A DNA stretch of 64,000 nucleotides from Dryococelus australis (lineage: Eukaryota; Arthropoda; Insecta; Phasmatodea; Phasmatidae): assembly GCA_029891345.1 (NCBI GenBank), contig CM056994.1, positions 62,498,751 to 62,562,750 of the forward strand. Direction: 5' to 3'. Shown here piece by piece: positions 22,040 through 33,445 of the stretch. The notes below the pieces were generated by a model. The model was given only the letters and a program-made list of their open reading frames with translations, did not search any database and was not told the DNA's origin. A program made the position numbers and the translations under genes. How positions within the stretch are numbered: position 1 is the first letter of the stretch; each line of letters starts with the position of its first letter.

Positions 22040-23220
22040 ATCTAGATTTAAGGTTGTCATTGGTGTCAAATAAAATTAGGTTGTGGTGGTCACATGGTGT
22101 GACATTACCACGTGCTAACTTGGTGCTGGAAAACACACAAAATACTCTTATGTTTTACTGTTGGCCACAGAACATGCCAGACACTATTACATTGCGGGAA
22201 AGGTACTAACTTACAAGAATGGAGTCAACAACATGCTCATTGAATCAAGTGTAATGTGGAATGTAATTGCCATAAAAATTACATTAAAACACTTTAGGTC
22301 CTCACAAAAAATTATTAAACTGTAAATTAATAATGCAGCAGAAACCAAATTAAGTCGAGGCTATGTCTGATCCAGCACAACATACACTATCAAAAAAGTT
22401 TCAAATGGAAAAAAGCACACAGGTCACACGACATGCATCCGTCCAGCACGAGCTCCGAGGAGAGACTGCTCAATGGCCGTTGGAAGCGGAGCACATGCAT
22501 GCTGCTGAAAATGACAGGCCTCGTAGACCACAACACAAGCATAAATGTAATATGAGCATGGTAGAAAATGGCATGAAACAGAACACTATCACCAAGTTCA
22601 CAAAACATGAACAGGAGTACGAACAAAATAATTATACAGAAATTACCAAAAATAACTAAAACCTTAAAATCACAAAAACTTGCAAAGGAGTACACTGGAA
22701 AATTATTATATAGAAATTACTTACCAGCTGATGAATGAGACTGCATGGCAAGTAGAGGTGTACGGAAATGGATAGTGTGTGCTCTGGAAACTTTCGGGAG
22801 GGAAAAATTTTTTCCTTTGAGGAACGAGAGGGGAATGTGAAAATATCACGTGTGTGTTGAAATGATATTGACAATTCATGAACAAAATAAAATAATAGCA
22901 AATTAAGTTTGATAAATGTACTGGTATACAACAATTGGTACTATTTATTTTATAACTAGCACTTATATTTCTTCCCTGTTTTGGTGAAGAAATATTAGTT
23001 CTTCAACGTGGTCTACTGTGAGTCTTATCTGTGTTCTGTGACAAGGTTGCCTCTCACTAGAGGCTTCAGTAATAGGGATACCCAAGTACTACTGAGCCAT
23101 CTTGGCCAAAAGTGGGAAGATTATAAAAATAGAGCAACCAAAAGATGGAAAACAAAAAGTGTATGTTAATGGTGTTTACATAAATGTGTATAGTCTATTC
23201 ACACTTTCTTCGGCCTTTTG
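22040..23220. other. Intronic sequence, nothing firmly recognised
   Basis: A 98-codon plus frame (22363-22659) and the opposing 101-codon minus frame (22390-22695) overlap. Neither has family motifs, and the region is treated as non-coding. Confidence 0.4.
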
Positions 23221-23223
23221 GAA

Positions 23224-23478
23224 TTGAACCTTTGAAAAAACACCGTAGGCGTATTATGTCAACCTGTTTTTCCAATAACTTGTATTCCACATATATTTAA
23301 CACTGTGATTAACTTTAGAGCACTGTATTATTGAATAAATGAAATTTTACCTTAGTATCTTCTATAACTTGTAATATTTATTTCGCATTAAATTCGAATT
23401 AACAACAGCGAGAGCAGCAACGTGTTGGCAATGGCCGGTAAGAAATAGTTCACAGTTACAACATTTTTTAACCTCGTT
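23224..23478. repeat. Dispersed repeat R, copy 2
   Basis: Same orientation and order of landmark blocks as 6038-6298. Beyond 23478 the two copies diverge, because copy 1 runs into the Tc1 relic. Confidence 0.7.
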
Positions 23479-23479
23479 T

Positions 23480-24535
23480 TTATGTATACTATTTGTAAGT
23501 TAAAGGTTGCCAATTGATATATTTGTATTGTTAGATAGCACTGACAGAAACACATTTCATTGCTGCAGTAAAAAATATCCGTTCAAATTCCTGTGTGTAG
23601 GCTGGTGTTTTTTCCCCCGTCTGGAATAAAGATTCAATAAGCGAAGCAGAGCATGTCGCTCTCTCTCGTTCCCTCTTTCGGGAAGATCGTACCATCTGTG
23701 TAGGAAAGGTTTACATTTTGTTATTTCTAATTTCAGCAACAGTAATGATGTCTGAGATTGTACTATACAACTGAAATGAGATTTTGTGTAAATACCTATT
23801 ATATGTTATTTAGATGCAACAACATATTTTAGATGCGATGGCGCGACACAGCTCATTGCGTGACACTTACAAATCCAGCAGGTTGGCAGACATGGTGTGG
23901 AAAGCGTTCTCAATACGGCGGCGACGGGCGATTATAACCAGTGCATTATGACTGACAGTGGTGTGGCGACATACAATGACATTGCGCATTTCTGAATGAA
24001 GCGTCAATTTCGTAATCGTGTTTTTGAAACATCCTATGGAAGTTACAATGTTGTGATAAATATGTGTTTCCATGGCAGAGTGAAATGTGCTGTAATCGTT
24101 GCATATGAAATTGCATGGTTGCTGCGTTTTAATCATTACGCAGGCCAGGTGTGTGTGTTGATTTCAAATGAGTGCAACATCTATACGTTTCAACCATGAA
24201 CTGATGTTATGATAAAATTAATTATTTACATTCATGTCTGCTTATCACAACATTGTACCTTTGCTCTAGGGGTTTCGAAAACAGTTATGTAATGAGCTTA
24301 TGTTTCTGTAATTTGAATGTCTGAAACAATCCCAACAAAATACTAAGCCCGCCAGATAAAATAAAATAAATAATAAAACAAACCTACAAACCAGTAAGTA
24401 CCAATGCATGTAAATAATAACAGAATAAATGTTACGGTAGGCCTATGTGCATGTGCACCACTATCTTTTACGTTTGTCGATGTACAATAAATAAGCGACA
24501 CGAGTTGCGTGCTTGAATTTACTGCGTCGTTTTGT
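23480..24535. other. Intronic sequence, no gene recognised
   Basis: Short overlapping open frames on both strands (23557-23739, 23867-24136, 23996-24199) without motifs or splice support. Confidence 0.35.
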
Positions 24536-24537
24536 TG

Positions 24538-24622
24538 GACTTCTTGTCCTTTCGTGTTTATGTTTACATGTAGCGGGAAGGATACGCAATCAGTAACCAA
24601 AAGTAGAAATTTGGCAGGGCTT
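24538..24622. repeat. Dispersed repeat T, copy 1
   Basis: Shares TGTTTACATGTRGC, GAAGGATAC and AAAGTAGAAMTTTRGCA blocks in order with 54410-54475. A shorter match, GCAGGGCTTTCAAAGTGCTC, is at 58531-58550. Confidence 0.55.
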
Positions 24623-24624
24623 CA

Positions 24625-25250
24625 GAAAAGGCAGAAGTTATTATGAATCAACTATAGACAATTTACAACAAAGATTTTTCAGAAAATACATAAATCACCA
24701 ATTAGGTAAATAAAGAGTTTGTAAGATATTAATGCAACGTAATACACCGAAATGTCAGAGAATACTCACAAAAATCTCTCTAAGCTTGACGGGAAGAGAA
24801 TTATGATTTTTTCCACTCATAGGAAACATCATTCGTAGAAGCAAGATTTTGTGGTTTTATTTTTAGAACATTTCAGTGTTATTGGTTTTTTTTTTTTCAA
24901 CACGAATTAAATACATTATATAACCCTGGATTTAAATTACATTGTGTGGTTTAAATTATCTTGATAAACTTTATTGCAAACACATATTTACAACATACCT
25001 CACTTCTTGTCTAGGTGAAAGAAACTTATTGATAAGCAATCATAATACACATTTGACGCATGTAGCATTCCTGCGCATTATGCATGCACTCACTACTCGT
25101 ATACTTTGCCCCATCATTAAGCCAATAAACTGATATGGGCAAGTCACACGCAGGCATACATTAATTCAGTGCCTACAGATATGGCCCCAGCATAGTGAGC
25201 CATTATAGGCACGTGATGAATTAATTGAAATTGTACTGCCCACTATTCTC
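24625..25250. other. Intronic AT-rich stretch
   Basis: No feature recognised apart from a T-run near 24887-24898. Confidence 0.35.
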
Positions 25251-25254
25251 TACT

Positions 25255-26160
25255 GAGAAATTGTACTATCCAACAAGCCACCAGCCCGCTGGATCAAGAT
25301 AAGCTAGTTCGAAGGGATGCTGCAGGAGGGCAGCACTTAACACACAAAGTTGTCACTGTTGCCAGAGCCTCGCGGAGAGGCAATAGATATGTCAACAGCC
25401 TCCCGCCGCGGAGATAAAAGCGTGGCGTGGCCCACAACCATAATTTAAACTACCCCTGTGACACGAGGCTAGCCAACAAGCCAGAATTTTTTGTATATAA
25501 GGAAGTGCCAAACAGCAGCTCAAGACAGTTGTCGGCCCTCCAGCTTGCATAAGGCTGAGGACACAGGCAGGAGAAGTGGCTGTCTGCACAAGACTAAGCA
25601 GATCCAATCCAGGGTCATGACCACTAGACCATAGCCAAGGACACAATCATCACATCAGCCAGAGGTATCTCTAATTCCCACGTTTCCTCTCGCCTATTAG
25701 AATGTTGTAAACTCCGCGGTAGTAGGACGTGCAGATGTCCTCTCTGGACCCATAGAGAATTTACGTAAATTAAAAACATTGCACTTTCTTTTATCAAAGC
25801 TAATTCGCCTTCACCTGCTGTAACAGTTTCATTTTATTAATGTAAAGAGCTACGCATACCCCACTGAATTTCAAACTTATGAAGTTAAATATGTTCAATT
25901 GTAATTAGAATTCTTTTTATTTCAAAATAAAGAGAAATCCCTTGTGCTAGCATAATTTCCTAATTGGCTCAATTCTAACTACGCAACCGTAATACTCTTG
26001 TAATATTAGACTATAATTCAAGTACAGTAATTGTACCTCTTTTTATATTGAGTAAAGGTATAATTCTGTTCAGGAATAGTGTTTATAATAAATGTGTTTT
26101 GTAGAAACCCTCTCTCTTATTGAACAGCCATCTGTAGTAAGTTACCCCCACGTAGGCCAC
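25255..26160 (+). mobile_element. Possible solo LTR
   Basis: A GC-richer island in an AT-rich intron with a GGAGATAAAAGC box (25411-25422), a strong TATATAAG (25494-25501) and, about 590 bp later, AATAAATG near 26087-26095 followed by a short GC-rich end. This U3-R-U5-like order resembles segments D and E, but no clear TG...CA boundaries or target duplication were found. No coding sequence lies on either side. It could also be an unrelated promoter-bearing repeat. Confidence 0.35.
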
Positions 26161-26520
26161 CCTATCCTAATGAGTTGATATTAAGCTGACTAGCAGCAGG
26201 CAAAGGCTCAGGAGTAGCAGTGAAGAGCATAATTAGAGTTAAGGATAGGGATGTATTCCTACAATATAATTAATGACCAAGATAAATGCAACAAACTTAT
26301 TTTTTTTTTGCTATTTCCTTCAAATTTTTGCTTTTTTAAATAAAAAACTTTACGATTCTCCAAAACCGGGCTGTAACATTGAGAGGGTGGTTATTCCCGG
26401 GGCGATAGTTATGTCCTACTTGGAAAGGGAAAATGTTCATTTCTTTAGGACACAAACTTTAATTTCTTGATAATTCAAAATTATCTAATTCGAAGTCGAA
26501 GAACTAGGTTCCGAGCACTT

Positions 26521-26540
26521 CAAATTAACGAGGTTTCACT
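26521..26540. repeat. Pogo-like terminal repeat (right end)
   Basis: Complemented, the sequence starts CAGTGAAACCTCGTTAATTTG after a TA. This is a typical pogo-type end; its partner was not found. Confidence 0.45.
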
Positions 26541-26544
26541 GTAC

Positions 26545-26815
26545 GCCGCACATGAATAAAAAGCCCCCACCAACCATTTCAATAGTGTTAACATAACCTT
26601 TTATTGTTTATCGCATTTTGCCGTGATCGAAGTATATTTCGGATCCCGTCACCTAAGATTTCCCGCAACTATCGTTTTTAATCTTGTTATTTATGCAAAC
26701 AGCTAGTAACTGGATGTAAAATACATCACGTGTGCCACCATTTATAACTGCTCTGTGGCATGCTGTCTGGTGTCTTGTCTTCCCAACACGTCTGTCGAGT
26801 TAACACTGTTTCTTT
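26545..26815 (-). repeat. Inverted partial copy of the 17.2-19.0 kb pogo-like element
   Basis: Reverse-complement matching to 18660-18900. Shared blocks include a CACRTGATGTATTTTACATC-type segment with CCAGTTACTA, CGGGAAATCT...CGGGA and ATATACTTCGATC. Confidence 0.65.
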
Positions 26816-27245
26816 TTCAATAACTTCTTATGGAGAAATATAAGGATTTATATTAATTTATTTCAATAGACACACATCTTTGAATAAACTGATAATATGT
26901 AAGTGCCTATTCAAAACCTTTTGCAGTTTAATAATAGGTAGGTAAGCACCGGCCGAGTGCAGCATAATTCACGACAGGGAAAATCAGAGGACATGGTTTT
27001 AAATCATTAATAAATAAAGACAGTGAAGAAATCAATTATAATCGCCTTATTTCTGTCTCAAAATTACAAGCTTTCTTTGCAGTCAAAATATGGTTAATTA
27101 CTTTACTCTTAGCTGATAGTGCGCTCGGAACATTTAAAATTTGACTTGCATTTGGTGTCATATTATTTTCATGTTCAGAGGACTTTAAAGTTTTAGGTTA
27201 GCTGGTATTTTGTGTCGGATTAGAATAAATTATAAACAGTATTTT
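26815..27245. repeat. Dispersed repeat B, copy 1
   Basis: Matches 60282-60860 in the same orientation with long near-identical blocks such as ATATAAGGATTTATATT, GACAGGGAAAATCA, GGACATGGTTTT, AAAGACAGTGAAGAAATCA and TTTGACTTGCATTTGGTGTC. Class unknown; no coding content. Confidence 0.8.
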
Positions 27246-27249
27246 AATG

Positions 27250-29950
27250 CTTTTTTTTTTATTTAAACGAGTATAGGAAAAATGTTTTTTTTTTTTTTTT
27301 TTTTTTGAGTAATACTTTTTCTAAAATTCAGTGTGAAGGGTATTCGTATCAAGGCATCTGTATCGGTAAACATGGTATCGGAAAAACTCTAATTAAAAAG
27401 TCGTTATAAGACTCAAAATACCATAACCAAACCAAACGTACGTTATGTGTAGATTGAGGTTATCCACATTGTAACACTCACCTTCCACCCATTTCAACAA
27501 AACTGCCCACTTTCATCCCAAAATAAGGTACCACCTTCATTTGAAGTCACGAAAATTCTTCCCACTTTAACCTTAAAAGCCAAGAATATGGTAATTCATG
27601 TTGCAAATCTAATTAGCAAAACCTGGGGTTCAAAACAATGAGCAACTACCACCAACATCCGGTTAGCAATTCTATTAACATGTTCCTGACTCTGTTAGCC
27701 AAAAATGGTGAACGCTGGTTACAGTAAGTTCATATCAAGTGGTGAACAGTCGCAAAACCCCCTCCTATGATTTCAGATATTTAAAAATTGTCTCCAGATG
27801 AAATTGAGAATTTTTTCATCTCTAATATTTCTCTATATTGAAGAGACTCGTACGTGTCTAGATTTTTACAGTGCCGGAATAAATTTGTGTACATACTGAT
27901 GCATGACAGACCTTGGCAGTTGTCACGTCATGCTTCCAGTGTGCCCACTAAGGGCACTAGGCTGGATGCACCCTGATGGCAGATGTTTCTAATTTCTGCG
28001 CGGCCAGTGTACAATACTGATAGTCGGTTTCTAGCAAGGAATAAAGTCACGCTCTGCAAGCACTACTTTCTGCCTTGGCGGGACCACTTGTTATGGTAAA
28101 TTTGGGCGACGTATGGTCAGCAGCTTTGGCTGTGTTGACTGAAGCTCGACTGGTGGCACTCTAGGGTCTGCCTTTGAGATGGGTGTGCTGGTCAGCTGAG
28201 TTGTCCAGTTTTCAGTGACCGGCGAGGTTTGTAGTTCTAGCTCTAGTGGAATTCGTATGTGATACATCCCTTCAATGCAGCTATTTAGACAATGGTTGCG
28301 TGAACGAAGGGACATAGGAACGCAAGAGCAATGAACACACTTGGTTAATACAAGTCGCTCTTAGTTCTAACAATTTTCGGCGACAAGGTCAAGTACATGC
28401 TTCTAGGCATACAATTTTATTCGCGAAGATGATGTCTATTAAGTTAAATCAATAGAATCCAGTTGTACCGAGCATTGCAACTGCAAAAATACAGTTATAA
28501 CGAGGTCTTTTTAAGGAACCGTCAAAAAATAGCAAAAATATTGCAGAAAATTTGTAATTTTAAGAGTTCAAACATGCACAGCGAGACAGTGTGAAGCAAG
28601 CTTGCGGCGGGACTTGTGACCATGTTAAGTGCGCTTTTGTTGTCTGTCTGCCGTATCTTCGCTCATCCTGCCACCTTGTTTCCCTAAGTATCTTGTGTTG
28701 CTCTCTTGTGTCACATTCTTCCGCCTTGCCACCTAACCACCCCTCTCTCGCAAACCAGGTGTATTATTCTATAAATAGAATTCCGCACTTTCTATGTTGA
28801 CACCATTTTCATGAACCAATTTTGCTTTTCCGTAGTCATTCATGGTCATTGTGCTGTCAACTGTGTTTGGTTTCAAACAACTTGGTGTATGTGGTTCAAA
28901 CGTTATTGTTAAATGAAAACAAATATAACAGTCCAAGCGACAGCTGGAATAGAACACAGCTACATATTAAGAGACTTTCGCCAAATTTTTTATACTGTGG
29001 CATACCAATTAAAGATACGGACACAACAACATGACATTTTATCGCTGTACTATAACAAACGTAATTTGAATCCATTTTTATAAAGTTTTCTTGAATTTTT
29101 GCTGGTTTTAATTAAGTCTCGCACTATGCAGGTCTTGTTAATTGAAAACCTATATTCTCCAGTGAATACGTATTTACTGGCATAATTCTCGCACTGGCAC
29201 AATTTACGCACCCTAATTTTATGGTGCAGAATAAGGGGAAAAAATTTTCCCTTCATATTTCACGCAGTGACGTTTCTCTCAATGAGGCATGTAATGCTAA
29301 CGGGCCCACGTGACACAAGCCTTGTTCGTCCGCGCCAGGTCACTGACACTTTAGGGTCAGTGGTCCCGTTATCGATTTCTGGCTGCCGCACCCGCACTGC
29401 AAATTTGTAAAACAAATCAGTCACAGAGTTTGTTTTTATGCCGGTGGTTTTTTTTTAATGTGAGGGGAATAGTTTACATTTATATTAATTTCTGTTTAGT
29501 ATGAATGCATTGTGGGTAAATATACCAGTGAAAATACTACACTTAAAGTTTAGGTAATTGCGTATGCAGAGGAACACTGCAATATAGAAATGGGCCGAAA
29601 ATTCACTGAGTTTAACATGCATATCATGTTTTCCGAATATCGGGACGCTGTTGTGAAGTGAACTGGACCTGTGTCAACGGCAATGATGGGTGGCGGCCGC
29701 CCGTCGGAGTAATCTTATAGCGACAGACCGACCGAGGCCCTGCTCGAGGATCTACGCCGAGCGACAGCGGCAAGCCACTGCACTGCAGAGGATCTAGGTG
29801 GTTGTCCAGCTACGTGCACACTATTATGTTTTCGCCGGTAGCCCCAGCACAAGGGTCATTTCATTTTGAATATGTATCTTTACATATTACCAATAAATAA
29901 AGTGCTGTGTTTTTAAATACGTATCCCCCATGGGTGACCAAGGATTACTT
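27250..29950. other. Intronic sequence with poly-T run, otherwise unassigned
   Basis: A poly-T run lies at 27282-27306. A segment at 28376-28410 (TTTTCGGCGACAAGGTCA) resembles 18098-18120 of the pogo-like element. A GC-rich island at 29640-29830 followed by AATAAATAAAG (29891-29901) looks LTR-like but could not be delimited. Confidence 0.35.
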
Positions 29951-29951
29951 A

Positions 29952-30449
29952 CAGTAGACCCCATTGTAATGTTTACATGCACATGTCTTGGCAATTCCTT
30001 GTATAATGCACCCTCAAATCCTGTAAAAAAAAAGGTGGAGAATTATACCAGTAAATACAGGTATTTGGTTTGAGGCGGTCGTGCGGAGCTGCGACAGGCG
30101 AGTTATCACTTGCAGGGCAGTAGTTTGGCGGCCGAATATGCGATAGCGGGAAAACCTGCGTAGGCCAGGCAACTGATTGTGGGACAATGCTGCATAGGCC
30201 TAACGACTGATTGCAGGCTGAACGGCTATACTTACGTGGTGCAGTCAGATTTTCCTGTCATTTTCACGCAATCAGTTATCATGTAACGGGATATTTTTAC
30301 GTTATGGTGGTTTGAACACAATTTAAAAGCAATTTTAGGGTGATTTTTAAGTAGTACTGGGATCAAAATCAGTCTATTTCGAAAACGAGGACACTACAGC
30401 AAGGATCGAACTGGGAACCTTGACATCTCACTATAACGGGACTCTACTG
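29952..30449. mobile_element. 498-bp pogo-like MITE
   Basis: The left end CAGTAGACCCCATTGTAATG and right end, complemented, CAGTAGAGTCCCGTTATAGTG are inverted repeats with TA at 29950-29951 and 30450-30451. The interior is unusually GC-rich (30070-30230) compared with the flanks and has no open frame. Confidence 0.65.
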
Positions 30450-30454
30450 TATAA

Positions 30455-30718
30455 CGTTTTAAGATCATGCTGATTTTATGTCAGATACAATGAAACTCAT
30501 ACTTTCCGGGGAAAAAACCACCTTTTATCACAAAGAAAAACATATTTTCAAATTATAATTCCCCATTAAAAAGTATTGCATAACATTTGCTTTGAAATAC
30601 AAATGATGAAAGGAGCACCTATTTTAAGGAACGGATAATCTTGATAGAATTTTTACGTAAGCCAGTATCACTATTTGCTCTGCAGCCCGCATGTGAAGGT
30701 AAGCGCACGCTGCAGGGA
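30455..30718 (+). repeat. Pogo-like family copy 2, left part
   Basis: Matches 18140-18383 in order: the ATGAAAC block, TTTATCACAAARGAAAA, AAAATGTATTGCATAA-type, TTTGCTTTGAAATACAA, and GCTCTGCWGCCMGCATGT. The match breaks at about 30718 and resumes at 31970. Confidence 0.7.
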
Positions 30719-30722
30719 TATA

Positions 30723-31964
30723 GGGCCATATGTTCAGAATAATCTAGTGGCCTAGATGGCTCCTTTTGTATGCTCAGTCACATTTAGTATTAGTCATTCT
30801 TGTTTGTAAAGTGTCGAAAAGGGCTGTATGCAGAGAAGTATCTAGTCGCCACCAGTACTAGAGCCGAAGTGAAATCTGCACTAGATTACACATTGTATGT
30901 TCAGTTACTTTAAGTTGTAATGGCTCTCTAGTTGCCAAAAAACTTCCTTAAATTACCAACTAGGAGATTTTCTGCAAAAATGGAGGTCACAAGATCCGTT
31001 ATTAGACCAAGATTTAAAATTTTTAATGTGTATGGGGCTGTATATTCAAACATTCTTGTTAAGAGAATGCATTTATGGAACTGGAACACTACATATACTA
31101 TTATACTGTAATTTCTCATCCATATTCGTTTAGAAAAAAAAAAACACGTTAATTCGTATGCATCAGAAATAAACACATTAGCATCACTAGATAGCGTTAA
31201 AGTTAATAATATTTATTTATTACTAGATGTCTTTAGTTGTTCTTGTACGTAAGTGTAAATAATTTAAAGGTATACCCATTAATTCACAAGAAAGACGACA
31301 GTTTATAAAATGTCTATATTTACAAAATAAACTACGTTTCTATAACATTAAGCACATTACGCATGTAAGATAACATTTTCGCAAAGTATATCTAGAAAAT
31401 TGTGCATGTATCTGGTTTTTAAACTTCGTCAATTAGTTCACTTATAAATAAAATAACTGATGTCCTGGCGCTGCAACTGTGTAAAGTATTGTTAATAATT
31501 AATTGATGCCTTACCTCATATATCACTTCGAAAAATCTTGTAATAACTATTATTTCATAAACTTTCGTTAACATCATCTTATAAATAGTAATTCCGCATA
31601 TATTTATTAGTTGACTGGCAGCATTTATAATTTCACGTGCGTTTTCAGTTGAGCCCAGCATATAAATTACATTTTTAAACAGTATAAGAACAATATGCGT
31701 ATTTCGAGGAACAAGCCTCTCCATTTTATTTCTTAGGAGAAGAATCAGATGTCATAGTTTGTGCTAATTCGTATTCATTGAGATCTGACGTCATTAATTT
31801 TGGGCAAGCTCATGTATCCTCTTGGTGACCATCCATACTAAACTTAACGAATCCGCACAAGTGCTAAAACTGTCTAAGCATATAAAATCTAGAGACGCTT
31901 GGAATCTCCACTACAGGAAGTGGTAGTGGTGCTTCATTTCTAGGCGAGTCTGTGCATATGGCCC
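30723..31964. mobile_element. 1.24-kb insertion splitting the pogo-like copy
   Basis: The segment interrupts an otherwise colinear repeat copy. Its ends carry a short inverted repeat, GGGCCATATG at 30723-30732 and its complement CATATGGCCC at 31955-31964. No transposase is recognisable; the minus open frames at 30928-31176 and 31419-31724 are Leu/Ile-rich and unassigned. The class is unknown. The boundary is supported independently by the broken repeat alignment. Confidence 0.55.
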
Positions 31965-31969
31965 ATAGA

Positions 31970-32480
31970 GGATTCACTTTTTTTTTTGCTGGGCAACAAC
32001 TTCCCCTCCTGAAGGCACCTAAGGGGAGCATGAAAGGTGTGTAGCTAAGACACGACAGAAAGAGGGGAGTGAGTGAGTGCGCACAAACATGATCGCCATG
32101 CTGATTGCTGGGTAATCACTTACCCTCTCAGCAGGCGTATAAGGAAAGGTAGCCAGCTAGACTCACACCGCACATCACACCATTCTGCAGAAATGTTGGG
32201 AAAACAGTCAGTGTGCAACAGAGCAGTGATCAATGGCAGTGTGCTCGACACATTTCACATCCAGTTACTAGACGAATAAACAACCAGCGTAAAAAACGAT
32301 CGTCGCGGGAAATGTGATGGGACCAAAATATATTTTGATGGACGCAACATCCAATAAAAGTTACAAGTGATTAGCATTGTCGTTATTTATATAGGAGTTT
32401 TGCCAGGACCACTGAAAATTAACTGTGGGTATGGTTTATCGGTACATGCTTTTTTAGTACATTGCGTGTCTAAAGTATAG
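31970..32480 (+). repeat. Pogo-like family copy 2, right part
   Basis: Matches 18410-18983: TTTTTTT...GGCAACA, GAAGGCAYSTAAGGGGAG, GACAGAAAGAGG, CATCCAGTTACTA, and ATTTATATAGGAGTTTT...CCACTGAAAATTAACTG then GGTTTATCGGTACATGC. The terminal repeat is decayed. Confidence 0.75.
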
Positions 32481-32484
32481 TGTT

Positions 32485-32835
32485 CCATGAAAGATAAAAT
32501 TGACTGTCTATGCAATTATGAGAACATATTATATTTGAATGAACAAAACTACTTCAATAAACATAGACTACTTTTTATTTTTGTCTTCACTCTAACTTTC
32601 ATGGTTTGTTGCATTAATATATTTTCTTTTTGGTCTCTCTCAACTGAAATAAGTTAAAAATTGCTTTTAATTTTGCTACATTTCACCAACACCATTGTTT
32701 TAAGAACAATAGTAAATTTAATTAATTAAAAATATAAGCAAAAAGGTTTTCCACGCGTCAGTCAATCAGAATTACAGAATCAGCACATCTCTAGTAGAAT
32801 ATAACGATTATTTTACTACAGGGTTTTATTGCAAT
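32485..32835. other. Intronic AT-rich spacer
   Basis: Nothing recognised. Confidence 0.4.
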
Positions 32836-32839
32836 GCGA

Positions 32840-33150
32840 CATGTAAATATTTTTATCCCGCATGTTGTCACAAATTTTATCATAGTGCAATGTCACAATT
32901 TTATCATAGCACAATATAGAGCCATTTTTATTCACAGCATAATATGTCAATTTTTATTACAGCATTATACATCACAATGATTATTCCAGTGCAATACGTC
33001 AAAATTTTTATTGCGGTGCTATACATTACAATTTTTCTGCAGTGCTGCATGTCATGATTTTTACCGCTGCTTGATATAGCACAATTTTTATTGCAGCGTA
33101 ATATATCACAATTTTTATCATGATGGAATATATTACTTGAAATGCAATGT
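32840..33150. repeat. Degenerate minisatellite, about 30-bp unit
   Basis: Around ten imperfect units of the type CACAATTTTTATTGCAGTGCAATAT repeat head to tail. A minus-strand open frame here (32928-33161) is an artefact of the repetition. Confidence 0.75.
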
Positions 33151-33154
33151 TTTT

Positions 33155-33445
33155 CATACACTGTATTGGATCGCAGTTTTTTATCTATGGAAATTGCACA
33201 CCGCTAGGGGAATCTGAAGTTGTGTATATTCCTACAAGTTGTGGACAAGCTGCAGTGCCAAAAAGGATGCAAGTTATAGGAGAGAAATTATTTAACTTTC
33301 CCTGCACTTAAAAATTATGTTGCCACCATTAGGCAATTACATTAGTTAGTAAATGAAAAAACATTTAGCAAATAAAATGTAGGTGAAATAAACAAAATTA
33401 ACAAGGATAAGCATAACTGATAACATATAGGAAAAATGAACCCAC
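33155..33445. other. Intron start downstream of the large nucleoporin exon
   Basis: AT-rich; the donor GTGGGTT for the exon ending at 33446 is on the minus strand. No other feature. Confidence 0.5.

Larger units (their letters stand above)
19293..33445 (-). other. Nup358: 14.2-kb intron of the nucleoporin gene
   Basis: Lies between the donor after 33446 (GTGGGTT) and the acceptor before 19292. It contains MITEs, pogo-like copies, a possible solo LTR, dispersed repeats and a minisatellite, each listed separately. No further nucleoporin exon was recognised inside it; Zn-finger or Ran-binding motifs were looked for by eye on the minus strand. Confidence 0.7.

Noticed and set aside
22363-22695. 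Opposing 98- and 101-codon open frames
   Set aside because: They overlap on opposite strands in an intron and show no motifs; probably chance.
31419-31724. 101-codon Ile/Leu-rich minus frame that vaguely resembles a chemoreceptor fragment
   Set aside because: The resemblance rests on hydrophobic composition only. There are no receptor signature residues, and it lies inside an insertion.
32928-33161. Cys- and His-rich 77-codon minus frame
   Set aside because: Produced by the 30-bp minisatellite; the periodic Cys residues come from the repeat, not a zinc-binding protein.
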